From Prevotellaceae bacterium UBA7028 (GTDB lineage Bacteria; Bacteroidota; Bacteroidia; Bacteroidales; Bacteroidaceae): DNA of 52,397 nt. Numbering within the stretch: position 1 is the first letter of the stretch; every line of letters starts with the position of its first letter. The position numbers were made by a program, and so were the translations under genes. Below the pieces are notes generated by a model, which ran no database searches, was not told the DNA's origin, and saw nothing but the letters and a program-made list of their open reading frames with translations. Below are positions 1 to 7,276 of the stretch, in pieces. The stretch spans positions 1 to 52,397 of the forward strand of contig DLBF01000049.1 of NCBI GenBank assembly GCA_002494215.1, read 5' to 3'.

Positions 1-232
1 CTTCCGGGCGGCTTTTCCGTATCTTTACGTCATTGCTGCTTTGCCTTGGCCTACGGCCGAGCCTGCTCACGCTCAGCAGAATGAGCAAGCTCTTCAGCCC
101 TCGCTTAATCGCAGCCTTGACGAAGACACCTTCCATACGCTGGCGATAGTTGCCAGTAGCGTACAGCGGATTCTTGACCTGCGGTCGAGCCTGCTCACGC
201 TCGGGATTATAAACAAGTTTTTCTTCTCTCAT
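1..232 (-). CDS. Doubtful partial ORF at left edge, unknown product
   Basis: An open frame starts at ATG 232 on the minus strand, 13 bases after the birA stop, and runs off the window edge (about 77 codons seen). It begins MREEKLVYNPEREQARPQVK. I recognise no family. The frame runs through two copies of a 30-bp palindromic repeat (45-74 and 173-202), which are read in different frames, so the second half may be repeat DNA rather than protein. It could equally be an intergenic region. birA is often followed by rsfS in Bacteroidales, but this sequence does not resemble RsfS. Confidence 0.25.
   Translation of the reverse strand, partial: MREEKLVYNPEREQARPQVKNPLYATGNYRQRMEGVFVKAAIKRGLKSLLILLSVSRLGRRPRQSSNDVKIRKSRPE
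45..202. repeat. Two copies of a 30-bp palindromic (REP-like) repeat
   Basis: The copies at 45-74 and 173-202 match at 27 of 30 positions. Each holds a small hairpin (GGCC-TAC-GGCC in one, GACC-TGC-GGTC in the other) followed by GAGC...GCTC. Two of the three differences fall on paired positions and keep the hairpin. A related palindrome, GAGCAAGCTC, lies between them at 83-92. Confidence 0.6.
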
Positions 233-245
233 TCAATCGCAGCCT

Positions 246-977
246 TCAATGTTCAATGATGAACGTCACTTCCTTAAAGTCATAGCGCCTTTGCTCTCCG
301 TTCTCGCATTCCAGAACAAGATGCCCCGAGGGTTCCACATCAATGATGCGGGCCAGGAAGGTACCTGTGGTGTCCGAGTAGGTGTGTAACTCTCCCTTGT
401 GATAGAGGTACTGCATATAGCGGTTGTGCAGCTCGGAGAACTGCTCACGTTCCATCATACCGTAGTAATGGTTGAACTGCTGCATGATGCTGTTCAGTAC
501 ATGGTCGCGCTCAACCTCCTTGCCCAATATCTGTGCCAGGGAAACTGGGTTGGGCGCATCGCTGAGGAAACGTGTCTGGTTGATGTCCACCCCCACGCCA
601 ATGATGGAGCGGTAAACCCACTTCCCTCGCAAATCATTCTCTATAAGCATGCCCACGATTTTCTTGTCGTTGTGATAGATGTCGTTGGGCCATTTTATCT
701 GGAATCCCGGCGTATAGCTGCTGAGGGCATCTCTGATGGCGAGGGCGGTAACCTCCGAGAGGGCAAACATCTGGTTGGCCTGTAATCCCTTGGGGTAGGA
801 GATGAGGCTGAAGAGTAGGTTCTGACTACGCTCAGATTCCCACGTGTTGGTGCCTGCCCCACGTCCAGCCGTCTGGAACTCGGCAGTAACCAAGGTTAAC
901 TCGTGACTCTCGTCCTCGGGCATTTCCTTGGCATACCTGTTGGTGGAAATTGTTTCGTCTAATACTATTCTCTTCAT
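246..977 (-). CDS. birA: Biotin--[acetyl-CoA-carboxylase] ligase
   Basis: Makes biotinyl-AMP and transfers biotin to the carrier lysine of biotin-dependent carboxylases in the cytoplasm. The 243-residue protein has the biotin-binding GRGAGTNTW loop (residues 38-46), KWPNDIY (95-101), KKIVGMLIE (105-113) and GVGVDIN (127-133), then a short C-terminal SH3-like domain. There is no N-terminal helix-turn-helix, so it is the monofunctional type that does not repress transcription. I start at ATG 977; the frame also opens at a TTG (983), which lies in repeat sequence. The last codons and stop (IIEH-stop) are written by a TTCAATG-type repeat. It lies downstream of the YraN gene and is probably cotranscribed with it. 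Confidence 0.93.
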   Translation of the reverse strand: MKRIVLDETISTNRYAKEMPEDESHELTLVTAEFQTAGRGAGTNTWESERSQNLLFSLISYPKGLQANQMFALSEVTALAIRDALSSYTPGFQIKWPNDIYHNDKKIVGMLIENDLRGKWVYRSIIGVGVDINQTRFLSDAPNPVSLAQILGKEVERDHVLNSIMQQFNHYYGMMEREQFSELHNRYMQYLYHKGELHTYSDTTGTFLARIIDVEPSGHLVLECENGEQRRYDFKEVTFIIEH

Positions 978-983
978 GTTCAA

Positions 984-1036
984 CCTTTAACCCCTTAACC
1001 CCTTAACTTTTTAACCCTTTAACTTTTTAACCTTCC
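984..1036. repeat. Degenerate TTAACCCC/TTAACTTT short repeat
   Basis: The gap between birA and the YraN gene consists of about six imperfect units of the form TTTAACCCCTTAACTTTT, each around 9-10 bp. No promoter or hairpin stands out in it. Confidence 0.6.
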
Positions 1037-1045
1037 AACCTCCAA

Positions 1046-1411
1046 TCACCTGTACCAAACCGGGGAACGGAACGCATCCTCAATGTGATTGATAATGTCG
1101 CTGTTGCTGACAATAGATATAATGTCGAAGCGGACAGGCAGATCAATGCGATTGAAACGGATGTAGGCGTCGGCAGCAAGGACGGTATTCCGTATTTTAC
1201 GGGAAGAGACGGCATCCTCGGGGTTGCCGTATTTGTCGCTCTTGCGCGTTTTTACCTCTACCACTACCAGCGTGCCGTCTTTCTCGGCTACGATGTCCAG
1301 TTCCTTGTGGCCGCTTTTCCAATTACGATCCAGAATGAGGTAGCCCTCCCTGATAAGGTAGTTGACGGCCTTGTCCTCGCCTTCTAAGCCAAATTCGTTG
1401 TGTGCAGCCAT
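1046..1411 (-). CDS. YraN/UPF0102 family nuclease-fold protein
   Basis: A 121-residue member of the YraN (UPF0102) family, which has a PD-(D/E)xK nuclease-like fold; its role is not settled. Visible fold residues are the acidic ELD (37-39) and VVVEVKTR (50-56), where E52 and K54 form the ExK pair. I use ATG 1411 because it gives the usual family N terminus (a short lead, then GLEGEDKAVNYL). The longer frame to 1462 would start upstream of the promoter, whose -7 element reads TAATTTTG on the minus strand at 1440-1433. It is divergent from tadA and upstream of birA. Confidence 0.85.
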   Translation of the reverse strand: MAAHNEFGLEGEDKAVNYLIREGYLILDRNWKSGHKELDIVAEKDGTLVVVEVKTRKSDKYGNPEDAVSSRKIRNTVLAADAYIRFNRIDLPVRFDIISIVSNSDIINHIEDAFRSPVWYR

Positions 1412-1430
1412 TTTAACTCTCTTTATTAGG

Positions 1431-1461
1431 TGCAAAATTAGAGAAAAATTGTAATTTTGCA
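1431..1461. promoter_or_regulatory. Back-to-back divergent promoters (YraN gene / tadA)
   Basis: Two perfect TAnnTTTG boxes face away from each other: TAATTTTG at 1452-1459 (+, for tadA) and TAATTTTG at 1440-1433 (-, for the YraN gene). With flanking bases they form a perfect 10-bp inverted repeat, TGCAAAATTA / TAATTTTGCA, separated by 11 bp. The two sites overlap too closely for both to be occupied at once. Confidence 0.65.
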
Positions 1462-1484
1462 TGCAAAAGCAATGGAAAAACTTT

Positions 1485-1919
1485 ATGGCAGACGATAATT
1501 TCTATATGAAGCAGGCGCTTCAGGAAGCTAAATGTGCTTTCGAGGAAGACGAGATTCCCGTGGGGGCTGTTATTGTGTGCGGCGATCGCATCATAGCCCG
1601 TGCCCATAACCTAACGGAACGCCTCTCGGATGTTACGGCACATGCCGAGATGCAGGCCATTACGGCTGCATCGGAATATTTGGGTGGAAAGTACCTGAAC
1701 GACTGTACTCTGTTTGTAACAGTAGAGCCCTGTATTATGTGTGCCGGGGCTTTGGGCTGGTCGCAGATTGGAAAGGTGGTTTATGGCGCTGGCGATGAGA
1801 AGCGGGGCTTCCGACGTTTTGCCCCTCAGGCTCTGCACCCTAAGACGCAACTGGTCTCTGGCGTGATGGAAGAGGAATGCGCCGCACTGATGAAGGAGTT
1901 CTTCCAGAGAAAAAGATAG
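1485..1919 (+). CDS. tadA: tRNA-specific adenosine deaminase
   Basis: Deaminates A34 to inosine in the tRNA-Arg(ACG) anticodon. The 144-residue protein has the zinc and catalytic motif HAE (53-55) and PCIMC (82-86) in the spacing typical of TadA, and ends in the basic helix KEFFQRKR. The frame opens earlier at ATG 1461, but that codon lies two bases after the -7 box (1452-1459), at or before the expected transcription start. ATG 1485 (MADDNFYMKQAL) is therefore the better start. A generic nucleoside deaminase is the alternative; length and motifs favour TadA. Confidence 0.88.
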   Translation: MADDNFYMKQALQEAKCAFEEDEIPVGAVIVCGDRIIARAHNLTERLSDVTAHAEMQAITAASEYLGGKYLNDCTLFVTVEPCIMCAGALGWSQIGKVVYGAGDEKRGFRRFAPQALHPKTQLVSGVMEEECAALMKEFFQRKR

Positions 1920-1956
1920 GCTTTAGGCTTCAGACTTTAGACTCTAGCTAACTTTC

Positions 1957-2022
1957 CAACTCAGGAACTCAAGAACTTAAGAACTGATCAACTCAAGAAC
2001 TCACGAACTCATCAACTCATAA
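1957..2022. repeat. AACTCAAGAACTC degenerate repeat
   Basis: Between tadA and pepD lie about six imperfect units of the type AACTCAAGAACT/AACTCATC. The same family appears in reverse orientation at 22561-22600. No gene is visible in 1920-2106; the rest of the gap holds the pepD promoter. Confidence 0.6.
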
Positions 2023-2059
2023 ATAATGTAAAAATGGGTGGCATTACGAATAAAATGCC

Positions 2060-2067
2060 TAACTTTG
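2060..2067 (+). promoter_or_regulatory. pepD promoter, -7 box TAACTTTG
   Basis: A perfect Bacteroidetes TAnnTTTG element 39 bases upstream of the pepD ATG, predicting a leader of about 33 nt. No convincing -33 TTTG is present at the right distance. Confidence 0.6.
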
Positions 2068-2106
2068 TGCACTATAAGAAAAAGAGTACAATAAAAACAT
2101 ACAACT

Positions 2107-3558
2107 ATGGCAAGTTCAATTAAAGAATTGGATCCCCAGATTATCTGGAAGAACTTTTATCTGCTTACTCAGGTACCCCGTCCTAGTGGACACTTAGAGA
2201 AGATTCAGCAGTTCCTGCTCGATTGGTCAAAGGAGCATGGCATTGAGGCCTTCAAGGACAATGCCGGCAATATCGTAATGCGCAAGCCTGCCACTCCTGG
2301 TATGGAGGGTCATAAGACTGCTGTCCTGCAGGCACACATGGATATGGTTCCCCAGAAGACAGACGAGAGTACCCATAACTTTGAGACTGATCCCATAGAG
2401 ACCTACATAGACGGCGAATGGGTAAAGGCTAAAGGTACCACGTTGGGTTCCGACGATGGTATGGGTGTGGCTGCTATCATGGCCGTTATGGAAAGCGCCG
2501 ATTTGGTGCATGGCCCCTTGGAGGCACTTATTACTGCCGACGAGGAGAGCACCATGTATGGTGTTAACAACTTGGCTGCTGATACACTGAAGGGTGACAT
2601 TCTGCTGAACATCGACAACGAGACGATGGGTGAGTTTGTTATTGGTTCTGCCGGTGGCGTAAACATCTCTGCTACCATGCAGTACAAGGAGGTTGCTCCC
2701 GAAGAGGGTGACATAGCCGTTAAGGTTATGCTGAGGAACCTGCGTGGCGGTCACAGTGGCCTGGAAATCAACGAGGGCCGTGCCAATGCCAATAAGTTGA
2801 TGGCTCGCTTTGTTCGTCAGGCTATTGCTGATGATGAGGCTCGTCTCTGCACTTGGAATGGTGGTAACATGCGTAATGCTATCCCACGTACAGCTACCGT
2901 AGTGCTGAGTCTTCCCAAGGAGAATCTTGAAGACCTGAAGGATCTGGCTCTGTATTGCGAGAAGACCTTCCAGGACGAATACCGTGGTGTGGAAGAGGGC
3001 ATCTCCCTGGCCGTTGAAACAACAGCACTGCCTGCTGGACAGGTTCCTGTGGAGATTCAGGATAACCTGGTGGATGCTATTATGGCTTGCCACAATGGTG
3101 TGCTGCGTAATATTCCCAGCATCCCATCAGTAGTTGAGACCAGTAGCAACCTGGGTATCATCAATATCGGTGGCGGTGAGGCCAGCATTCTGATCTTGGG
3201 TCGTTCCAGCAACGAGACCATGATGGAGTACCTCCAGGAGATGCAGGAGTGCTGCTTCTCGATGGCTGGTATGAAGGTGGAATACAGCGGTCAGTATGGT
3301 GCTTGGCAGCCTAACTTCGACAGCCCCATCGTAGCAACTATGGTGAAGGTTTACAAGGATATCTTCAACGAGGATGCCCGTGTGGAGGTTTGTCATGCGG
3401 GTCTGGAGTGCAGCATCATAGGCGGTGTATATCCCAAGATGGATTTGGTAAGCTTCGGTCCAACCTTGCGTAGCCCCCATACGCCTGACGAGCGTTGTAA
3501 CATCCCCAGCGTAGCTAAGTTCTGGGAGTTCCTAAAGGCATTGCTGAAGGCAATCTAA
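2107..3558 (+). CDS. pepD: Cytosolic aminoacyl-histidine dipeptidase (M20 family)
   Basis: A zinc dipeptidase of the PepD type (Xaa-His and broader), 483 residues, close to the usual length of about 485. Metal-site motifs are QAHMDMV (75-81), GSDDGMG (114-120, bridging Asp) and DEES (145-148, general base and metal Glu). A lid domain follows, then a C-terminal stretch with the last metal ligands. There is no signal peptide, so it is cytoplasmic. It starts a run of closely spaced + strand genes (14 bp to the next), consistent with an operon for amino acid and peptide catabolism. Confidence 0.93.
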   Translation: MASSIKELDPQIIWKNFYLLTQVPRPSGHLEKIQQFLLDWSKEHGIEAFKDNAGNIVMRKPATPGMEGHKTAVLQAHMDMVPQKTDESTHNFETDPIETYIDGEWVKAKGTTLGSDDGMGVAAIMAVMESADLVHGPLEALITADEESTMYGVNNLAADTLKGDILLNIDNETMGEFVIGSAGGVNISATMQYKEVAPEEGDIAVKVMLRNLRGGHSGLEINEGRANANKLMARFVRQAIADDEARLCTWNGGNMRNAIPRTATVVLSLPKENLEDLKDLALYCEKTFQDEYRGVEEGISLAVETTALPAGQVPVEIQDNLVDAIMACHNGVLRNIPSIPSVVETSSNLGIINIGGGEASILILGRSSNETMMEYLQEMQECCFSMAGMKVEYSGQYGAWQPNFDSPIVATMVKVYKDIFNEDARVEVCHAGLECSIIGGVYPKMDLVSFGPTLRSPHTPDERCNIPSVAKFWEFLKALLKAI

Positions 3559-3572
3559 TTAGAGAAAGAAGA

Positions 3573-4763
3573 ATGAATTTAGATAATTTCTATAAGGCAA
3601 GGTATGTGCTGAGCCAGGTCATCCGACGTACTGACTTGGTTCAGGCTCCTCGCTTGAACCCTGCTGCCGACATCTACCTGAAGCCTGAGAACCTGCAGGT
3701 AACGGGCTCCTTCAAGGTACGTGGTGCCTGTTATAAGATTTCGCAGCTGACGGACGAGGAGAAATCACGCGGTGTTATTGCCTGTTCGGCTGGTAACCAT
3801 GCACAGGGTGTGGCCCTTGGTGCCAGCTTCAATAAGATAAAGAGCCTGATTTGTCTGCCCGACGGCGCTCCCATCAGCAAGGTGGAGGCTACACGTCGTT
3901 ACGGTGCCGAGATATGTCTGGTGCCAGGTGTTTATGACGACGCCTACCAAAAAGCTATCCAATTGAGGGACGAGCATGGCTATACCTTTGTACATCCCTT
4001 TGACGACGAGAATGTGATAGCTGGACAGGGCACAATAGGTTTGGAGCTGTTAGAGCAACTGCCAGGCGTGGAGGTTGTGCTGGTTCCCATCGGAGGCGGT
4101 GGTCTGGCTTCAGGTGTAGCGTATGCCATCAAGAGCCTGAATCCCAAGGTTCAGGTGTGGGGCGTGCAGGCAGCTGGCGCTCCCAGTATGTACCAGAGTC
4201 TGGTGGATCATCAGATTCTCCGTCTGAACGCAGTAAACACCATTGCCGACGGTATTGCCGTGAAGGAACCGGGCGTGTTGACCTACGATGTCTGCCAGAA
4301 GTATCTGGATGGCGTGGTTACAGTTACGGAGGATGAGATTTGTGCTGCTATCCTGGCATTGATAGAACAACAGAAGATGGTAGCCGAAGGTGCGGGCGCT
4401 GTGAGCGTGGCAGCTGCTATGTTCAACAAGGTGCCTATAGCTGGCAAGAAGACCATCTGTATTGTCAGCGGTGGTAACATCGACGTAACCATCCTGAACC
4501 GTGTAATTAACCGTGGTCTCTTCAAGAGTGGCAGAACCTATACGTTCGTGGTAGAACTGGATGATAAGCCCGGACAGCTGGTTGGCGTGAGTCAGATTGT
4601 TGCCAGCCTTGGTGGTAACGTTATCAGCGTGCGTCACGAGCGTAACGATGATGCCGAGAGGGTAACAGCCTGCCAGTTGCGTCTGAAGGTGGAGACTCGC
4701 GACGAGGAACAGATAAATGAGATTAGAAAAGCATTGAAGAAGAATCATTATAAATTAGTATAA
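3573..4763 (+). CDS. ilvA: Threonine ammonia-lyase, single ACT domain
   Basis: A PLP enzyme that converts threonine to 2-oxobutanoate and ammonia. The 396 residues show the PLP lysine in GSFKVRGA (K48), the substrate loop SAGNHAQG (72-79) and the phosphate loop GGGGLAS (174-180). One ACT-like domain follows from about residue 322 (VVELDDKPGQL...). The length and single ACT match the short form common in Bacteroidetes rather than the ~510-residue biosynthetic enzyme with two ACT-like modules. Symbol usage (ilvA or tdcB) is therefore arbitrary. ridA follows after 4 bp, which fits: RidA clears the 2-aminocrotonate released by this enzyme. Confidence 0.9.
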   Translation: MNLDNFYKARYVLSQVIRRTDLVQAPRLNPAADIYLKPENLQVTGSFKVRGACYKISQLTDEEKSRGVIACSAGNHAQGVALGASFNKIKSLICLPDGAPISKVEATRRYGAEICLVPGVYDDAYQKAIQLRDEHGYTFVHPFDDENVIAGQGTIGLELLEQLPGVEVVLVPIGGGGLASGVAYAIKSLNPKVQVWGVQAAGAPSMYQSLVDHQILRLNAVNTIADGIAVKEPGVLTYDVCQKYLDGVVTVTEDEICAAILALIEQQKMVAEGAGAVSVAAAMFNKVPIAGKKTICIVSGGNIDVTILNRVINRGLFKSGRTYTFVVELDDKPGQLVGVSQIVASLGGNVISVRHERNDDAERVTACQLRLKVETRDEEQINEIRKALKKNHYKLV

Positions 4764-4767
4764 GAAA

Positions 4768-5142
4768 ATGAAAGTTATCAGTACAACAAAGGCTCCTGCA
4801 GCCATTGGCCCCTATAGTCAGGCCATAGAGGTAAACGGTTTCGTATATGCAAGTGGTCAGATTCCCATCGACCCCGCAACAGGCCAGTTCGTAGAAGGTG
4901 GCATCAAGGAGCAGACTCGTCAGTCACTGACAAATGCGCAGAATATCCTCAAGGAAGCTGGCACCGACCTCTCTCATGTAGTAAAGACAACGGTTTATCT
5001 GAGTGATATCGATAATTTTGCTCCCATGAACGAGGTGTATGCCGAGTTCTTTACTGAGCCTTATCCCGCTCGTAGCGCTGTAGCAGTTAAGGATCTGCCC
5101 AAGGGTGCCTTGGTCGAGATAGAGGTGCTGGCAGCTAAGTAA
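4768..5142 (+). CDS. ridA: Reactive intermediate deaminase RidA
   Basis: Hydrolyses enamine/imine intermediates such as 2-aminocrotonate made by threonine dehydratase. The 124 residues cover the whole YjgF/YER057c/UK114 fold. The signature YPARSAVAVKDLPKGALVEIE contains the catalytic-site R102 and lies near the C terminus, and GPYSQA (14-19) forms the other side of the active cleft. It lies 4 bp behind the threonine ammonia-lyase gene, giving a direct functional pairing. Confidence 0.95.
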   Translation: MKVISTTKAPAAIGPYSQAIEVNGFVYASGQIPIDPATGQFVEGGIKEQTRQSLTNAQNILKEAGTDLSHVVKTTVYLSDIDNFAPMNEVYAEFFTEPYPARSAVAVKDLPKGALVEIEVLAAK

Positions 5143-5167
5143 ATATATCCTAACGTAACAAATATCC

Positions 5168-7114
5168 ATGATGAGAACTTCAAGAATTCTTTCCTTCCTT
5201 TTGTTGGCAGCTTCCTGCGTTTCAGGCTTTGCCCAGAAGGTTGTTAGTGCCCAGAGTCCCAACGGGCAGACAAGTGTGAGTGTGACACTTTCTGACCGCA
5301 TTTATTATGATGTGGTAAGTCATAATGAGACGCTGCTGAAGCAGAGCATAATTGGCATGCAACTCTCTGACAAGACGTTAGGTGCCAATCCTGTCCTGAA
5401 GAAGAAGAGCGTACGAACTGTCAAGGAGACAGTAAAGCCTGTTCTTCCTCTGAAGTACAGCCAGGTGGAAAACAACTATACGTTGCTTTCCCTGGATATG
5501 AAGGGCGGTTATGCCGTTGACTTCCGTCTCTATGACGATGGCGTAGCCTTCCGTATGAGAACTTCCCTCCCGGGCGAGATAGAGGTGATGCAGGAGAATA
5601 CCGTGTTCCAGTTGGCAGACAACTGCGACTTAGTGCTGCAGCAGCCTGGCGGCTTTAAGACAAGCTGCGAGGAGAACTACTCTTTTGTCAAGAGCAACGA
5701 ATGGAAGAAGGAAGACAGAATGTCTGAACTGCCTATTCTTATCATGGGTAAGAACCAGAAGATTTTGCTGAGCGAGTTCGACCTTGTCAGCTATCCGGCT
5801 TTCTTCCTGAAGGGAAATGCCGACAACAGCCTTTCTGTTATCCAGCCCAAGAATCCCATAGAGTATGAGGATCAGGGCGACCGTAGTCATCGTATCCTTA
5901 AAGAGGCAGATTACATTGCCAAGACAAAGGGTACACGTACTTTCCCCTGGCGTTATATGCTCATTACTCAGGAGGATGGCCGCTTGGCAGAGAACGCTAT
6001 GCCTATGCGTCTGGCACAGAAGTGTCAGATTGAGGATACCAGTTGGATTAAGCCCGGACAGACCTGCTGGGACTGGTTGAATGGTATTCCTTACGGTGCA
6101 GACGTAACCTTCAAGAGTGGTATCAATCTGGATACCTATAAGTACTTCGTGGATTTTGCTTCACGAAACGGTGTTCCTTATATCATAATGGATGAGGGTT
6201 GGGCACTGGATACCCGCGACCCCTTCCGTACCAATCCTGAGGTGAACCTGCCTGAGTTGATTCGTTATGGCAAGAGTAAGAACGTAGGTATATGGGTTTG
6301 GCTGCCTTGGCTGACGGTTGAGCACCATATGGACCTCTTCGAGAAATTCGAGGAGTGGGGTATTGTAGGTACCAAGATTGACTTTATGGACCGTCAGGAC
6401 CAGTGGATGGTTGACTTCTATGACCGTGTGGCAAAGGAGGCTGCTAAGCATCATATCATGGTTGACTTCCACGGAGCCTTCCATCCCAGCGGTCTGGAAT
6501 ACCGTTATCCCAACATCCTGACTTACGAGGGTGTGCGCGGTATGGAGTATAATGGCGGCTGTACGCCCAAGAACAGTATTTGGTTTCCCTTCCTGCGTAA
6601 TGCCGTAGGTCCTATGGATTACACCCCAGGTTCTATGCTTTGCTACCAGCCCGAGTCACATCATGGCAACCGTCCTATCTGTTCTGGTGTTGGAACCAAG
6701 GCTTACCACATGGCAGTCTTCGTAATCTTCGAGACGAACCTGCAGATGCTGATGGACAATCCTTGCCGTTATGACAAGTGGCCCGACTGCCGCGACTTCA
6801 TAACCGGTGTTCCTGTGAACTGGGACGAGACACGCGTCCTGGCAGCAGAGGCCGGACAGTATATTGTTATGGCTAAGCGCAAAGGCCAGAAGTGGTTTAT
6901 TGGTGGTATTACCAACGATAAACAGCGTGAGTTGGATGTTACACTTAATGTCCTTCCTGAAGGCAAGACCTTACAGATGACCTCTTTCGTGGATGGTGTG
7001 AATGCCGACCGTATGGCTATGGATTACCGTCAGGAGAAAGCTTCTGTAAACAAGAATACCAAGCTCCACATTAAGATGGTTCGCAACGGTGGTTTTGCTG
7101 CTGTGATAGAATAG
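5168..7114 (+). CDS. GH97 glycoside hydrolase, retaining (alpha-galactosidase-like)
   Basis: A periplasmic alpha-glycosidase of 648 residues with a signal peptide (about 1-23, ending GFAQ). Order: N-terminal beta-sandwich, (beta/alpha)8 barrel from about 280, C-terminal beta domain. The motif KIDFMDRQDQ (403-412) carries Asp, and TYEGVRGMEY has Glu454. From the family, inverting GH97 (SusB) uses a Glu in an HE motif, whereas retaining members use an Asp nucleophile in this KIDFMD position. Here the HE site reads VDFHGAFHPSG, with Gly. I therefore infer a retaining enzyme, perhaps an alpha-galactosidase. It follows ridA by 25 bp; no susCD genes are nearby. Confidence 0.85.
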   Translation: MMRTSRILSFLLLAASCVSGFAQKVVSAQSPNGQTSVSVTLSDRIYYDVVSHNETLLKQSIIGMQLSDKTLGANPVLKKKSVRTVKETVKPVLPLKYSQVENNYTLLSLDMKGGYAVDFRLYDDGVAFRMRTSLPGEIEVMQENTVFQLADNCDLVLQQPGGFKTSCEENYSFVKSNEWKKEDRMSELPILIMGKNQKILLSEFDLVSYPAFFLKGNADNSLSVIQPKNPIEYEDQGDRSHRILKEADYIAKTKGTRTFPWRYMLITQEDGRLAENAMPMRLAQKCQIEDTSWIKPGQTCWDWLNGIPYGADVTFKSGINLDTYKYFVDFASRNGVPYIIMDEGWALDTRDPFRTNPEVNLPELIRYGKSKNVGIWVWLPWLTVEHHMDLFEKFEEWGIVGTKIDFMDRQDQWMVDFYDRVAKEAAKHHIMVDFHGAFHPSGLEYRYPNILTYEGVRGMEYNGGCTPKNSIWFPFLRNAVGPMDYTPGSMLCYQPESHHGNRPICSGVGTKAYHMAVFVIFETNLQMLMDNPCRYDKWPDCRDFITGVPVNWDETRVLAAEAGQYIVMAKRKGQKWFIGGITNDKQRELDVTLNVLPEGKTLQMTSFVDGVNADRMAMDYRQEKASVNKNTKLHIKMVRNGGFAAVIE

Positions 7115-7184
7115 ACCCTCTCCCCTTCCCTCCCGCCTCTAAGGGGTGGGAGGAAACAAGTCAATAATAAAAGACACCCAATAT

Positions 7185-7241
7185 AAAAAGCCCCTAAATC
7201 TACACTCCTCCCATTGTGGAGACTGTAAAGGGGCTTTTTTG
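7185..7241 (+). terminator. Rho-independent terminator after GH97 gene
   Basis: AAAAAGCCCCT at 7185-7195 pairs with AGGGGCTTTTT ending at 7240; an inner CTCC/GGAG pairing shortens the loop. A T-run follows. An additional C-rich/G-rich hairpin precedes it at 7117-7152. Confidence 0.7.
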
Positions 7242-7276
7242 TTTTTGAATTTTGAATTTATAATTTTTGAATTTAT

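Noticed and set aside
41..259. 72-codon plus-strand frame at the left edge
   Set aside because: Runs through palindromic repeats and the end of birA antisense; no supporting feature.
2227..3093. 288-codon open frame antisense to pepD
   Set aside because: Opposite strand of a clear M20 dipeptidase gene; composition His/Leu/Gln-rich, no motif, no start context. A shadow.
4110..4748. 212-codon antisense frame in the threonine ammonia-lyase gene
   Set aside because: A shadow of a well-supported PLP enzyme gene; no recognisable domain.
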